This document shows positions 16,995 to 26,574 of a stretch of DNA of 64,000 nucleotides, in pieces. The DNA comes from an uncultured Pseudomonadota bacterium. GTDB lineage: Bacteria; Pseudomonadota; Gammaproteobacteria; Steroidobacterales; Steroidobacteraceae. The notes under the pieces were generated by a model. That model was not told where the DNA came from, searched no databases, and saw only the letters and a list, made by a program, of their open reading frames with translations. The number at the start of each line of letters is the position of its first letter. Position 1 is the stretch's first letter. Where the stretch lies: contig CAIKMS010000032.1 of NCBI GenBank assembly GCA_903828595.1, positions 37,968-101,967 on the forward strand, given 5' to 3'. A program made the translations under genes and the position numbers.

Positions 16995-18065
16995 TCACGT
17001 TCGCGTGGGTATCGCGATGGTAGTGGCGGTTGGAATCTCTATAGATCGCTCAGCCAAGATCTGCAGAAGGCCTAGATAAATAGATTGCTCCGTCGCAATT
17101 AATTGCTCAAAGCTGGCGTCTTCGGAGACAAAACTGACCTCAAATTCGATAGCAACCTCCGTAAGGTTACGGATACTGCATCGCTCAAATCGCGTCTGAG
17201 GTTCACGCTGGACCAACGCCTCGACTAAAGCAGGCAACTCCCGCAAATGCTCAAGGGGCGTTGCGTAAGCTACTCGGAAAACAAAAATCCGACGCCGATA
17301 GCCCACCCGACCCCAGTTACGCACACGTGCTTTGAGCATGTCTGCGTTGGATAAAATAATCTGTTCGCCCGTATTGCTGCGTAGTCGCGTGCTCTTCACG
17401 CCTACACTCTCAACCGTACCGGTTAGGTTATCAACCACGATAGAGTCACCCACTAAAAACGGCTTATCCATCGCGATAGACAGTGAGGCAAACAGATCAC
17501 CCAGAATGTTTTGCACAGCTAGCGCGACCGCCACGCCACCAATTCCTAAACCGGTCAGGGCTGTGGAGATGTTGACGCCCAGGTTATCCAGAACAGCAAG
17601 AATCACCACGAACCAGATCAGCCCACGCGCTACAAACTCAACAACGCTCATCGACGTTGCGCTTGTGGCCGAATTGGATTGAGCCTGATTCTCCGCTAAA
17701 TAAAAGCGTACGGCGGTTGACAGCCAAATACCTACCTGCCAACCGACCAGGATGATGATTAATCCAGTGGTTAATTTCTCAGCATGATGAGTCAAGTCCA
17801 AATACTTAGACGCCACCACGATAGACAGGGCGAATAACGTTGCCACTTGGGTGCGCGCCGCCAACATCGATAGCAACCGAATGCCACGGGGTAAATCGGC
17901 GGAATGTGAATAGCGATACACACGCCTGTACATCAGTCGGCGCAGAAACATGAGCAGCATAAATGTGCCGACACCGATAACGGACGCGTATATCCAATCG
18001 GCTATCGGAGCACCTAAAAATACGTACTCGGTGTCTAGATTCAGCGAAGCAAGCAATTTATTCAT
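16995..18065 (-). CDS. MscS-family mechanosensitive channel
   Basis: A 356-residue inner-membrane channel that opens on membrane tension to release solutes during osmotic downshock. Four to five transmembrane helices are seen. The pore-lining helix is the Ala/Gly-rich run GLGIGGVAVALAVQN (about 180-195). The beta domain with FLVGDSIVV and GTVESVGVKSTRLRS follows. It is longer at the N-terminus than E. coli MscS. It starts six bases after the ntrC stop on the same strand and may be read through from the nitrogen operon. Confidence 0.92.
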   Translation of the reverse strand: MNKLLASLNLDTEYVFLGAPIADWIYASVIGVGTFMLLMFLRRLMYRRVYRYSHSADLPRGIRLLSMLAARTQVATLFALSIVVASKYLDLTHHAEKLTTGLIIILVGWQVGIWLSTAVRFYLAENQAQSNSATSATSMSVVEFVARGLIWFVVILAVLDNLGVNISTALTGLGIGGVAVALAVQNILGDLFASLSIAMDKPFLVGDSIVVDNLTGTVESVGVKSTRLRSNTGEQIILSNADMLKARVRNWGRVGYRRRIFVFRVAYATPLEHLRELPALVEALVQREPQTRFERCSIRNLTEVAIEFEVSFVSEDASFEQLIATEQSIYLGLLQILAERSIEIPTATTIAIPTRT

Positions 18066-18070
18066 AATCG

Positions 18071-19501
18071 TTATGGTAGCCCCGAACTGTTTGGCTGAGT
18101 AGCTTCAAGGCCCAGTTCACGCATCTTGCGAGTTAGGGTATTGCGTCCCCAGCCCAACAGGCGCGCGGCCTCTTGACGACGCCCACCACAGCGCGTTAGC
18201 GCGACCAGTATTAAGGTACGCTCGAAATCCGGCAAGGCCTGACTTAATAATGGCGATTGGCTACTGGCTGATGCCGATTCGGCCCACCGGTGCAGCTCAC
18301 GCACCCAGGCAGAGACTAGGCTTACGCCAGGCTCAGGATTGCGTGGCACCGCCTCAGCAGGCAGATCATCAATGCCGATCTGACGACCCAAAGCCGTCAC
18401 CGTCATGTGCCGGCAACAGTTGACTAATTCACGGACGTTGCCAGGCCATTGTGCTGCCGTCAGTATCTGCAAAGCGGCCGGTGACAACTCCTTGGGGGCG
18501 ACGTTTAATTCAGCCGCAGCGGCGGTCAGATAATGATTTAGCATCATCGGAATATCCTCACGCCGATCGCGCAGCGCAGGCAGATCGATGCGAACGACTT
18601 TCAGGCGATGCAACAGGTCCGCACGAAAAGTACCGGCTCTGACCTGAGCCTCCAAATCTTGGTGTGTCGCTGCAATGACTCTGACATCCACGCGAACCGG
18701 CCTGCTGCCTCCGACTCGGTAGAATTCGCCCTCAGCCAAAACGCGCAACAAGCGGCTTTGTAAATCCAACGGCATGTCACCTATTTCATCGAGAAATAAG
18801 GTACCGCCATTGGCCTGCTCAAAGCGGCCTGTGCGGCTATGCTCGGCACCGGTGTAGGCTCCTTTTTCGTGCCCGTATAGCTCGGACTCGAGTAATTCAC
18901 GGGTGACAGCCGCCGTGTTCAGCGCAATAAAAGGTCCTTCCGCGCGCGGACTGTGTCGATGCAAAGCCCGGGCAACAAGCTCTTTACCGGTACCCGATTC
19001 ACCGCCGATCAACACGTTCAAGCTAGAGCGCGACAGGCGACCGATGGTCCGAAACACGGCCTGCATAGCCGGTGCGACGCCGAGTAGCTCGGGCAATAGT
19101 GCTACTGGCTGCGCGGGTGAAACCTCTTTGGTTTGTCCTTGGGAGGCGCGGCGAACCAAAGACACGGCGTCATTGATATCAAAAGGCTTAGGCAAGTACT
19201 CAAACGCGCCACCTTGAAACGCCGCGACGGCACTTTCCAGATCCGTGTAAGCCGTCATCACAATAGCGGGCAGGTGGGGATGGTGTTGGTGCACATAAGC
19301 CAGCAGCTCCAGGCCCGTTGCTCCGCTCATTCTCACGTCAGTCAGCAGTACGTCAGGCTGTTGGCCCGCCAGCGCGGGTAAGGCCTGTTCCGCGGATTGG
19401 AAGGCGGTTACCTGCATGCCCGCAGCACGCAAGGCTTTTTCCAGTACCCAGCGTATCGAAGTGTCGTCGTCAACGACCCAGACGCTCAGTGCTTTACTCA
19501 T
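18071..19501 (-). CDS. ntrC: nitrogen regulation response regulator NtrC
   Basis: Sigma-54-dependent enhancer-binding activator of nitrogen genes, 476 residues. The receiver domain holds the phospho-acceptor Asp in LLTDVRMSG (about residue 54). The AAA+ domain has GESGTGKE, the sigma-54 contact loop as GAYTGA (Tyr instead of the commoner Phe), and FLDEIGD. A Fis-type helix-turn-helix ends the protein (QEAARLLGWGRNTLTRKMRE). The start ATG overlaps the end of ntrB by eight bases (ATGAGTAA), so the pair is translationally coupled. It should act at the sigma-54 promoter seen upstream of glnA. Confidence 0.96.
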   Translation of the reverse strand: MSKALSVWVVDDDTSIRWVLEKALRAAGMQVTAFQSAEQALPALAGQQPDVLLTDVRMSGATGLELLAYVHQHHPHLPAIVMTAYTDLESAVAAFQGGAFEYLPKPFDINDAVSLVRRASQGQTKEVSPAQPVALLPELLGVAPAMQAVFRTIGRLSRSSLNVLIGGESGTGKELVARALHRHSPRAEGPFIALNTAAVTRELLESELYGHEKGAYTGAEHSRTGRFEQANGGTLFLDEIGDMPLDLQSRLLRVLAEGEFYRVGGSRPVRVDVRVIAATHQDLEAQVRAGTFRADLLHRLKVVRIDLPALRDRREDIPMMLNHYLTAAAAELNVAPKELSPAALQILTAAQWPGNVRELVNCCRHMTVTALGRQIGIDDLPAEAVPRNPEPGVSLVSAWVRELHRWAESASASSQSPLLSQALPDFERTLILVALTRCGGRRQEAARLLGWGRNTLTRKMRELGLEATQPNSSGLP

Positions 19502-20597
19502 CACCACGATCTCCATACGGCAGCAAGACGGTAAAAACCGTAGAGCCCGGCCTGCTTTCAAACTCGATTAATCCGTGGTGACGCGTCACCAGCTCTTGAG
19601 CCACCGCTAAACCTAAGCCACTACCGTTGGGGCGACCGGTCACCAAGGGATAGAATAAACTGTCCACTAATGCCTCAGGAACTCCAGGTCCATCGTCTTC
19701 GAAACTCACACTGGCGACCATACGATGTAAGACAGCGCCAATGGTGACTCGGGACAAAGCGCGAGTACGCACTCGCAGCCGGCCATGAGGCCCCATAGCC
19801 TGAACCGCGTTGCGTCCCAGATTCAAAAAAACCTGAATCATTTGATCTCGATCGGCTGGCAGGGCCGGCAAACTCGGGTCGTAGTCTCGCGTCAGACTTA
19901 AAGGCGTGGGTGCATCGGCTTGTAGCAGGCGAAGCACGTGTTCGATGGGCTCGTGTAAGTTCAACAAGGCTCGATTGGAGGGCGCGACAGGACCCAGCAA
20001 CCGATCCACAAGCGCCGCCAGGCGATCTGCTTCGCGAATAATAACCTGCGTATATTCCTGCAGCTCTTCGTCAGCCAGTTCACGGGCTAAAAGCTGGGCT
20101 GCGCCCCTCAATCCACCCAGAGGGTTTTTAATTTCATGCGCCAGACTGCGCACCATCAGGCGACTACCGCCGACTTGGGATAACAATTGAGCATCGCGAA
20201 TGCGGCGATGTTGCGCCGTTTTATCAACCAGCTCGACCAACCGATTTGTGCAGGCTAGCCGCGAAACGGTACAGTCAACGAGTATCTCCAAATCACTGCG
20301 ACCTACAGGGGATAAGCGTAAGTCGCGGATGGTGGTCGCGGCTTTATCCTCCTTATCTGACAAAGTATCCAGCAGTAACGCACTGGCGCCGTGAAGGGTA
20401 TCGCTCAAGGTTCGGCCTACGCCAAAGGCTGCACTCACGCCTAGCAGGTTCTCTGCTGCGGCATTCAAGTAGCGTATCTGTGCTTGGGGACCAAGCACTA
20501 AAATCGCAGTCGTCAGCGAGTCCAGCAGTTTAGGCGGCAGAAAGTCAGCGAGGCCCGGGTCCTTAACTTGGTTTTCCGGCTGCGCAATCCGGCTCAT
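19494..20597 (-). CDS. ntrB: nitrogen-sensing histidine kinase NtrB
   Basis: Cytoplasmic kinase/phosphatase partner of NtrC, controlled by PII protein in other bacteria; 367 residues. A PAS domain (about 25-135) is followed by the phospho-acceptor block LAHEIKNPLGGLRGAAQLL with the H-E-I-K-N-P-L motif. The ATP-binding N-box (LNLGRNAVQAM), DDGPGVPE and GSGLGLAVA follow. It ends inside the start of ntrC. The order glnA, DUF4124, ntrB, ntrC in one direction indicates an operon with an internal terminator after glnA. Confidence 0.96.
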   Translation of the reverse strand: MSRIAQPENQVKDPGLADFLPPKLLDSLTTAILVLGPQAQIRYLNAAAENLLGVSAAFGVGRTLSDTLHGASALLLDTLSDKEDKAATTIRDLRLSPVGRSDLEILVDCTVSRLACTNRLVELVDKTAQHRRIRDAQLLSQVGGSRLMVRSLAHEIKNPLGGLRGAAQLLARELADEELQEYTQVIIREADRLAALVDRLLGPVAPSNRALLNLHEPIEHVLRLLQADAPTPLSLTRDYDPSLPALPADRDQMIQVFLNLGRNAVQAMGPHGRLRVRTRALSRVTIGAVLHRMVASVSFEDDGPGVPEALVDSLFYPLVTGRPNGSGLGLAVAQELVTRHHGLIEFESRPGSTVFTVLLPYGDRGDE

Positions 20598-20652
20598 TTC
20601 AACCTCGCAGGGGTGACGAATAACCTCGGCTACACGTGAGCAGAACTGACCG

Positions 20653-21222
20653 CTAGCGCTTGGCGATCGGTTGACGAATGGTAAAAGTAACCGGATCGGA
20701 ACTCAGGAGCGCCGTACCGGATGCATCGACGACCTGCACAAAGAGCGTATGCGAGCCTCGCTCCAGATCGCTCAGAGTGCCGGCCATAGCACTCGAGCCG
20801 AGGCTGTCGATGCGCTGACCGTCTAAGGTGAACCATAGCTGATGGCCTGGAGCAAGCCCTGGATCCAGATCGATAGCCACCGGAACGCGCCCGCCGGTAT
20901 TTACAAAAACGTCACCATCCAGCGGACTGGAAATCGCCACGCGACGATACTTAACAGCCGGTGCCCGAGCTGGGGTGGCTGGGCCGGGTTTGGCGTTACC
21001 TGAGGCCGCATTTCCAGAAGGATAGGTCTGAGCGTTAGCGACCTGGATTTTTTCAGCTCCGTCGTGGGGCTGATCGGAGTAGTGAGTAACGCCGTTCTCG
21101 TCCACCCATTTATACAGCGTGGCGGCCGGACAGGCCCAAGCCACCGCTAGGCAGGCCAGCACGCCGATAATGCGTAAGCCTCGGGTTCGACCTTGTTTTG
21201 CCGTCACCGGTAGAGTTTTCAT
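20653..21222 (-). CDS. DUF4124-domain exported protein
   Basis: A 189-residue protein of unknown function. A hydrophobic leader (IIGVLACLAVAWACPA) is followed at once by the DUF4124 block LYKWVDENGVTHYSDQP, then a Pro/Ala linker and a C-terminal beta-sandwich-like domain (about 95-185, with FTLDGQRIDSLG and LFVQVVDASG). Export to the periplasm is likely. The start is ATG 21222, giving a normal signal peptide; the frame continues upstream into the glnA terminator. Proteins of this family commonly lie between glnA and ntrBC; their role is not known to me. Confidence 0.8.
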   Translation of the reverse strand: MKTLPVTAKQGRTRGLRIIGVLACLAVAWACPAATLYKWVDENGVTHYSDQPHDGAEKIQVANAQTYPSGNAASGNAKPGPATPARAPAVKYRRVAISSPLDGDVFVNTGGRVPVAIDLDPGLAPGHQLWFTLDGQRIDSLGSSAMAGTLSDLERGSHTLFVQVVDASGTALLSSDPVTFTIRQPIAKR

Positions 21223-21294
21223 GGGCACAGAATAGCCTTCCACTGCGTTGAGAGCTAGCGGGATGGAACTTAACCACGAACACAGCATAAAGAG

Positions 21295-21322
21295 TAAGGG
21301 GTGTGCGGATGCACACCCCTTA
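21295..21322 (-). terminator. intrinsic terminator after glnA
   Basis: A perfect 12-base-pair inverted repeat (TAAGGGGTGTGC with GCACACCCCTTA) around a four-base loop lies 10 bases after the glnA stop. In the minus direction it is followed by CTCTTTATG, a weak T-tract. It probably attenuates rather than blocks read-through into DUF4124-ntrBC. Confidence 0.8.
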
Positions 21323-21332
21323 GTTTGGGGTA

Positions 21333-22742
21333 TTACAGGCTGTAATACATGTCGAACTCGATAGGATGGGTCGTCATCCGCAAACGGGTAACGTCCTGCA
21401 TCTTCAGCTCGATATAAGCATCGATCAAATCATCCGTGAACACGCCGCCCTTCTTGAGGAACTCACGATCGTGGTCCAAGGCTTCTAGTGCCATGTCCAG
21501 CGAGTGGCAAACCGTCGGGATGTTCTTGGTCTCTTCCGGTGCCAGATCGTAAAGATCCTTATCCGAGGCTTCACCCGGATGAATCTTATTCTGAATACCG
21601 TCTAGACCGGCCATCATCATCGCTGCAAAGGCAAAGTACGGATTCGCGGTTGAATCCGGGAATCGCACTTCAATGCGACGTGCCTTAGCGCTGGCAACCC
21701 AGGGAATACGAATCGACGCGGATCGATTACGAGCCGAATAGGCCAGCATCACGGGCGCCTCGAAGCCAGGCACTAAGCGCTTGTAGCTATTGGTTGAAGG
21801 ATTGGTAAAGGCGTTGAGTGCGCGCGCATGCTTGATGATGCCGCCAATAAAATACAGTGCGGTCTCTGAAAGACCACCGTACTTATCACCGCTAAATAGA
21901 TTCTTGCCATCCTTAGCCAGGGACATATGGACATGCATTCCACTACCGTTGTCGCCAACTAAAGGCTTAGGCATGAAAGTTACGGTCTTTCCGTAACCGT
22001 GGCCTACATTCATCAAAGCGTATTTGAGAATTTGAACTTCATCGGCCTTCTTAACCAGAGTGTTAAATCCCACACCGATTTCGCACTGTCCGCCGGTTGC
22101 CACTTCGTGGTGATGAACCTCAACGTTCAAACCCATTTCTTCCAAGGCCATGCACATGGAGCTGCGAATATCCTGGAAAGCATCAACGGGCGGAACCGGA
22201 AAGTAACCGCCTTTTGTGCCTGGGCGATGGCCTTTATTGCCGTCCTCAAAATCGCGGCCGCTGTTCCAGGCACCCTGAACAGAATCAATTTCAGCAAAGC
22301 AACCGCGCATCTCTGCGCCCCACTTCACGCTGTCAAAGATAAAAAACTCGTTCTCAGGACCGAAGTACGCTGTGTCAGCGATACCCGTTGATTTCAGGTA
22401 GGCCTCGGCACGATTACCCAGCGAGCGCGGATCACGCTCGTAGCCCTGCATGGTCGCTGGCTCAACGATGTCGCAACGCAGGTTAACGGTGCATTCTTCA
22501 TAGAAGGGATCGATCACAGCCGTGCTGGCATCAGGCAGTAAAATCATGTCCGACTCGTTGATGCCTTTCCAACCAGCAATCGACGAACCGTCGAACATCT
22601 TGCCCTCAACAAAAAGCTCCTCAGTCACGTACCGCGCAGGAACCGTAACGTGGTGCTCTTTACCGCGAGTATCGGTGAAACGCAGGTCGGCGTACCTTAC
22701 GTCCTTTTCTTTAATCAATTCCATTACGTCGGCAGGCGTCAT
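21333..22742 (-). CDS. glnA: glutamine synthetase type I
   Basis: Dodecameric cytoplasmic enzyme that forms glutamine from glutamate, ammonia and ATP; 469 residues, the standard length. Present are [18 protein letters not shown], the metal-binding GPENEFF, the nucleotide-site [18 protein letters not shown] and the adenylylation segment with Tyr in [11 protein letters not shown], so control by adenylylation is expected. The start is ATG 22742 with GGAGGG eight bases upstream. A sigma-54 promoter and NtrC-like half-sites upstream agree with nitrogen control. Confidence 0.98.
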   Translation of the reverse strand: MTPADVMELIKEKDVRYADLRFTDTRGKEHHVTVPARYVTEELFVEGKMFDGSSIAGWKGINESDMILLPDASTAVIDPFYEECTVNLRCDIVEPATMQGYERDPRSLGNRAEAYLKSTGIADTAYFGPENEFFIFDSVKWGAEMRGCFAEIDSVQGAWNSGRDFEDGNKGHRPGTKGGYFPVPPVDAFQDIRSSMCMALEEMGLNVEVHHHEVATGGQCEIGVGFNTLVKKADEVQILKYALMNVGHGYGKTVTFMPKPLVGDNGSGMHVHMSLAKDGKNLFSGDKYGGLSETALYFIGGIIKHARALNAFTNPSTNSYKRLVPGFEAPVMLAYSARNRSASIRIPWVASAKARRIEVRFPDSTANPYFAFAAMMMAGLDGIQNKIHPGEASDKDLYDLAPEETKNIPTVCHSLDMALEALDHDREFLKKGGVFTDDLIDAYIELKMQDVTRLRMTTHPIEFDMYYSL

Positions 22743-22863
22743 CAAAAATCCCTCCGCAACCCTAACTTTAAAAAGGCAAATCCATCGCGCCAAGCGCGCC
22801 CATCATGAGGTTCTCAGGCCTGACTTTAGACTAGTGAACCGTTAACGATGTTACCGCAGATAT

Positions 22864-22879
22864 TGCAGAAACCGTGCCT
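22864..22879 (-). promoter_or_regulatory. sigma-54 promoter of glnA
   Basis: Read on the minus strand, AGGCACGGTTTCTGCA matches the TGGCACG-N4-TTGCW consensus at all but two positions. It has the required GG and GC pairs with exact 10-base spacing. Transcription should start near 22852, giving a leader of about 110 bases. Together with adjacent ntrBC this is strong support. Confidence 0.78.
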
Positions 22880-22940
22880 AGAACGAGGAACGAAGAATCA
22901 AGCACTTACTGGCCGGCTCGGCGATCAGCCCCGCCGATCC

Positions 22941-22988
22941 TGCACCAAAAAAGCGCGCCAGACGCGCCAAGGGCACCAAAATAGGTCA
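22941..22988. promoter_or_regulatory. two candidate NtrC-binding half-site clusters
   Basis: TGCACC at 22941 and GGCACC at 22972 match the left arm of the NtrC palindrome (TGCACC-N5-GGTGCA); each right arm is poor. They lie 31 bases apart, about three helical turns, roughly 95 and 130 bases upstream of the predicted start. In E. coli glnA the paired enhancer sites have similar positions and spacing. The rest of 22743-23064 shows nothing else recognisable. Confidence 0.45.
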
Positions 22989-23010
22989 GCAGGCCGCCGC
23001 GTGGCGCGCA

Positions 23011-23044
23011 GTGCCCGAGCCAACCACGTGAAGACCTCGGGCAC
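23011..23044 (-). terminator. hairpin after the DcaP-like porin gene
   Basis: A perfect nine-base inverted repeat (GTGCCCGAG with CTCGGGCAC, 16-base loop) begins about 20 bases past the porin stop. No T-tract follows, so it may be a weak or Rho-assisted terminator. Confidence 0.35.
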
Positions 23045-23064
23045 AACCCTAGCCTATAGAGATC

Positions 23065-24519
23065 CTAGAAACGCAATTCAGAGGACAGCATCAGCGCATA
23101 GCCACTGGGCTGGCCCTCAATGGGTAACAGATAGCCGGTGCGCCGCCAGGTCAATTCCATACCTAAGGTGGTTTTAGCACTAGGGTCCCAGTACAGATTG
23201 GTAAATGCCGTTTGCATGCTGTGGACGCCCACTCCGGCCAGATCGGAAATACTGGCTTTGTCGATACCGTAACCCCCGTGTGTATGAACGGTAGGGGACC
23301 AGTAGTACGCGACTTCGCCCCACCCACCACGGCTGCCAATGCTGGCGTGGGTTTGTTGGTTAACTGTCTGGAATACCGTGGCCAGGTAGGTACCCAGCGA
23401 ACTGCCCTGATATAGCTCGCCCTGGAAACCAAAGCGCGTGCCTAAACGCCATTGGCCTTCGAGAGACATGCCGTTGAGATGATTCTGGTAGGTTGGGAAT
23501 AGACCCGTCGCTGAAAACGTACGGATGCTGCCATACACGCCAGACACCCCCAGGGCGTACCTAGGCCAAGGCAACCAAGCAGCGTCGTGCTGCGCATCGC
23601 CACGAGTCCACGCCAGGCGCCCCTCCACATTGGGGGTTCCGGTGTTCTCGGTAGAAGACAGCAGCCCGTTGGGATTGATGTTGGTAGGCACCGCGTCGGC
23701 CAGCGCACCTTGTACAACCCAAGCATCATCGCCGTCTTTAAAAAACCGCTCTACGCGCAGCTGCGGCTTAAACGAATTACCCGGGTTACCCGATCCTGCC
23801 AGGGCAGACATCCTGTCAACCATACTGGGCATTAACGGGCTAAAGACATCCTGCTGCAAACCAACCGCAAAGCGCCATTGCTCACTAGTGGCGTCGATAT
23901 AGGCAAATCCCGGATAGAAACCGTATGACCCGGAGAACAGGTCACCATTGAACAAATAGGCGTAAATAGAGCCGCCCAACTTAAAGTCGCCGACTTGAGC
24001 ACCCTTGATTGATACAAGCAAGGAAGAAAGCCGGGAGTCGATTTTGGTCGTTCCAGCCGCGCCGGGGGTTTTAGGCAATACCAAAAATGGCGTGGCGTCC
24101 GGCTGCATACGCGCGCTGGTGCTGGTCACAGTGGTTCGCAGCGCGCCGGCCAGCGTGACGTCGATGCCGTCAAAGCGGGAGTGCACCACGGGCCGTGCCG
24201 GGGATACGACCGCAGATTCCGGCGCGGCTACCGAAGTTGAAGATTCGCTCGCATTCGATGCGGCCACCACAGGCCCAAGTGCCGGCGCCGTGGTAGGCGA
24301 CAAGCGACGAAGTAATTCAGCCAGCTTCGCCTCTTGATCCTTGAGTCGCAGCTCCTGGCTATTAATCAATACCTGCTGGCGTGCTAGCTGCTCGCGCAGC
24401 AGCGCGACCTCATCATCCGCCAAAGCGATAGTGGATCCAAGCAGACAAGCCGGCGCTAAAGCCAGAGCCACGAAACGCGCGGGCGTGGAGCGAGATACCG
24501 ATGCACTCATGATCATCAA
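23065..24519 (-). CDS. DcaP-like outer-membrane porin
   Basis: A 484-residue protein with a signal peptide (about 1-34, ending IALADD), a short N-terminal coiled coil (about 35-70, LLREQLARQQ with LKDQEAKLAELL), a Pro/Ala/Ser linker, then a beta-barrel ending in Phe (MLSSELRF), the outer-membrane assembly signal. This layout matches the trimeric DcaP family, which passes dicarboxylates and other small anions. It lies 14 bases after a secreted amidohydrolase gene, so the two are probably co-transcribed. Substrate unknown. Confidence 0.8.
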   Translation of the reverse strand: MMIMSASVSRSTPARFVALALAPACLLGSTIALADDEVALLREQLARQQVLINSQELRLKDQEAKLAELLRRLSPTTAPALGPVVAASNASESSTSVAAPESAVVSPARPVVHSRFDGIDVTLAGALRTTVTSTSARMQPDATPFLVLPKTPGAAGTTKIDSRLSSLLVSIKGAQVGDFKLGGSIYAYLFNGDLFSGSYGFYPGFAYIDATSEQWRFAVGLQQDVFSPLMPSMVDRMSALAGSGNPGNSFKPQLRVERFFKDGDDAWVVQGALADAVPTNINPNGLLSSTENTGTPNVEGRLAWTRGDAQHDAAWLPWPRYALGVSGVYGSIRTFSATGLFPTYQNHLNGMSLEGQWRLGTRFGFQGELYQGSSLGTYLATVFQTVNQQTHASIGSRGGWGEVAYYWSPTVHTHGGYGIDKASISDLAGVGVHSMQTAFTNLYWDPSAKTTLGMELTWRRTGYLLPIEGQPSGYALMLSSELRF

Positions 24520-24533
24520 AAGTTCCTGGCTGA

Positions 24534-26399
24534 TTATTTCAATGAGGCGTCGAGTAAAGAGGCGAGCACTCGACTCTCATCGGGGACGGTCCCGGCAGCT
24601 GCCGACTCCACCACAGCGTCTTCGTCCAAGGGCGCAGTACGAATTAGCGTTGCGCTGGCCGCCTGAGGATTACGGTAGACGATACGGCCTTCTTTAATGG
24701 TCTGCATGATGCGTATGTCTTTAATAGCCATCGGATCACTTTTTAGCGGATTGTGATCCAGAATCACCAAATCAGCGAGTTTGCCGGCCTCTAGGCTGCC
24801 TTTAGATTTTTCCTCTTTGTACTGATAAGCACCGTTAATCGTGATGGCGCGTAACGCGTCGTAAGCTGAAACCCGCTCCTCAGGGACAAAAACCTGGCCT
24901 GACGCAGTCACGCGATTTACCACGTTCCAGGCGGCGAACATCAAACTAGGACTTACGCCCGCCGGCCAATCGGTGTGGATCGTCCAGTTAATCCCGGCAT
25001 CTTGTACCGACTTCGCCACACCCACCCAACTGACGCGGTCGGGGACTAGGCTCGTGATGTAACCAGCCATGGGATAAAGTCCGCCCGACGTAAAACTGGT
25101 GGTGCCGCCAACGGCTTTGATACGCGGTAACTGATCCGGCCGCAGAAACTGAGCGTGCTGAAAAATCGGTCTGGAATCCGCCATACCCTGAGTTTTCACC
25201 GCACCCTCAATGCCTTCCAGCAATTGCTCATTGGCTTCATCGCCGATGGCGTGTGCCGCCAATTGACGGTTGGATTTCCAGTACTTATCGAGAAAGGCTA
25301 CTAACTGGTCCTGCGGATCTACGCGCGTACCTCGATAGTTTTCAGTGGTCACGCCAGGCGGATTATGCGTAAACGGCTGCGACATAAACATCGTGTCGAG
25401 ACTGCCGTCCATCCAGAACTTGATGCCGACCAGGCGCACATGATTGATATAACGTTTATCCAGATCCGGCCGCTCGACTAATAACGCCGGTGCGATCTCC
25501 GATTGGCTCTTAGCAATGTGGTACGCCGCATCAATAATTTTTTCCGATGCCGCGGCTTTAGCAAACATGACCAGATCAATAGGCATGAGTTTTTGCTTAA
25601 CGATTCGGGTAGCAATCGCGATGTCATCGCCGCTGAGTCCTAATCCCATCTCACAGGCCGTTGTAATGCCGTTGGCCTCCCACAGAGCGACCGCTTTGGC
25701 CACTCCCTTACGGGTTTGTGCCTCATTTAACGGGGAACGAGTTGCAATCACGGCCATCCAGGCAGCCTCTGCCGCGTGGCCCTCCAATTCTTTAGTGCCG
25801 GGCTTTCGATCAAAGAAGCCCCCGTCGGGATCCGGGGTGTCCGCACCCAGCTTCAGTTCCTTCATTAAGGCACTGTTGAGTACACCGTGGTGACCTGAGC
25901 CATCGGATATCTGAATAGCACGGGTCAGACTGACGGTATCCAACTCCGCGGCCGTCGGGTGGCGCTTTTCTTTCAGCTGCTCGGCGCGGTAGCCCATCCC
26001 AACGATGCGCTCATCGGGCGACAAAGTCGCCATGTGCGACTTCAAACGCTGCAGCAGTTCGGGGATGTCTTTGACGCCACTTAAATCGGCATCGAGCATG
26101 GTATGCGAGGCGTAAACCAAGTGTGCGTGAGCGTCAATAAAGCCGGGCATCAGAGTCTGGCCGCCTAAGGAAACGGTCTTGGCGTGAGGCCCGGCAGCAG
26201 TTTTTGCGCCACTCAAAGAGCCCACATAAGCAATTTTACCGCGCTTGACCACCAAAGCCTGCGCGTACTGCGGACTGTTGCCCTGCATCGTCAATATGTC
26301 ACCACCGGTATACAGCGTCACCGGGTTACGATCGGCCGCGTAAACAGCGGAAAAACCCAGAGCCAATGTCGCGGAAATCAAGCAGCGTAAGACCGACAT
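24534..26399 (-). CDS. secreted YtcJ-like amidohydrolase
   Basis: A 621-residue metal-dependent hydrolase of the amidohydrolase-3 (YtcJ/formamide deformylase) group. A signal peptide ends near AVYAAD (residue 22). Metal ligands are intact: HAH in PGFIDAHAHL, a His in AAHAIGDEAN and the Asp in HTDWPAG. The C-terminal KSKGSLEAGKLADLVIL block is typical. It is the first gene of a two-gene unit with the DcaP-like porin, suggesting that the porin admits its substrate or product. Substrate unknown. It is divergent from glyQ. Confidence 0.88.
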   Translation of the reverse strand: MSVLRCLISATLALGFSAVYAADRNPVTLYTGGDILTMQGNSPQYAQALVVKRGKIAYVGSLSGAKTAAGPHAKTVSLGGQTLMPGFIDAHAHLVYASHTMLDADLSGVKDIPELLQRLKSHMATLSPDERIVGMGYRAEQLKEKRHPTAAELDTVSLTRAIQISDGSGHHGVLNSALMKELKLGADTPDPDGGFFDRKPGTKELEGHAAEAAWMAVIATRSPLNEAQTRKGVAKAVALWEANGITTACEMGLGLSGDDIAIATRIVKQKLMPIDLVMFAKAAASEKIIDAAYHIAKSQSEIAPALLVERPDLDKRYINHVRLVGIKFWMDGSLDTMFMSQPFTHNPPGVTTENYRGTRVDPQDQLVAFLDKYWKSNRQLAAHAIGDEANEQLLEGIEGAVKTQGMADSRPIFQHAQFLRPDQLPRIKAVGGTTSFTSGGLYPMAGYITSLVPDRVSWVGVAKSVQDAGINWTIHTDWPAGVSPSLMFAAWNVVNRVTASGQVFVPEERVSAYDALRAITINGAYQYKEEKSKGSLEAGKLADLVILDHNPLKSDPMAIKDIRIMQTIKEGRIVYRNPQAASATLIRTAPLDEDAVVESAAAGTVPDESRVLASLLDASLK

Positions 26400-26440
26400 G
26401 CCAACCCTCCAGTAAAAGATGCACTCCGATATTAGAAAAC

Positions 26441-26462
26441 TTTCACACCCGTGGCTGTGAAA
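26441..26462. promoter_or_regulatory. operator-like inverted repeat
   Basis: TTTCACA and TGTGAAA form perfect seven-base arms with an eight-base spacer in the intergenic region between the amidohydrolase and glyQ, 42 bases from the amidohydrolase start. Position suggests a repressor or activator site for that gene. The protein that binds is unknown. Confidence 0.4.
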
Positions 26463-26574
26463 TTTTGACGAACCTGCGCCTTAAGGCGATTAGCGCGGCG
26501 AGCATAAACCGTGAACGGCTATACTCACCCTTTAGAATTTTCGCCGGTACGGTTCCGGCTCACTAAGGACGCCC

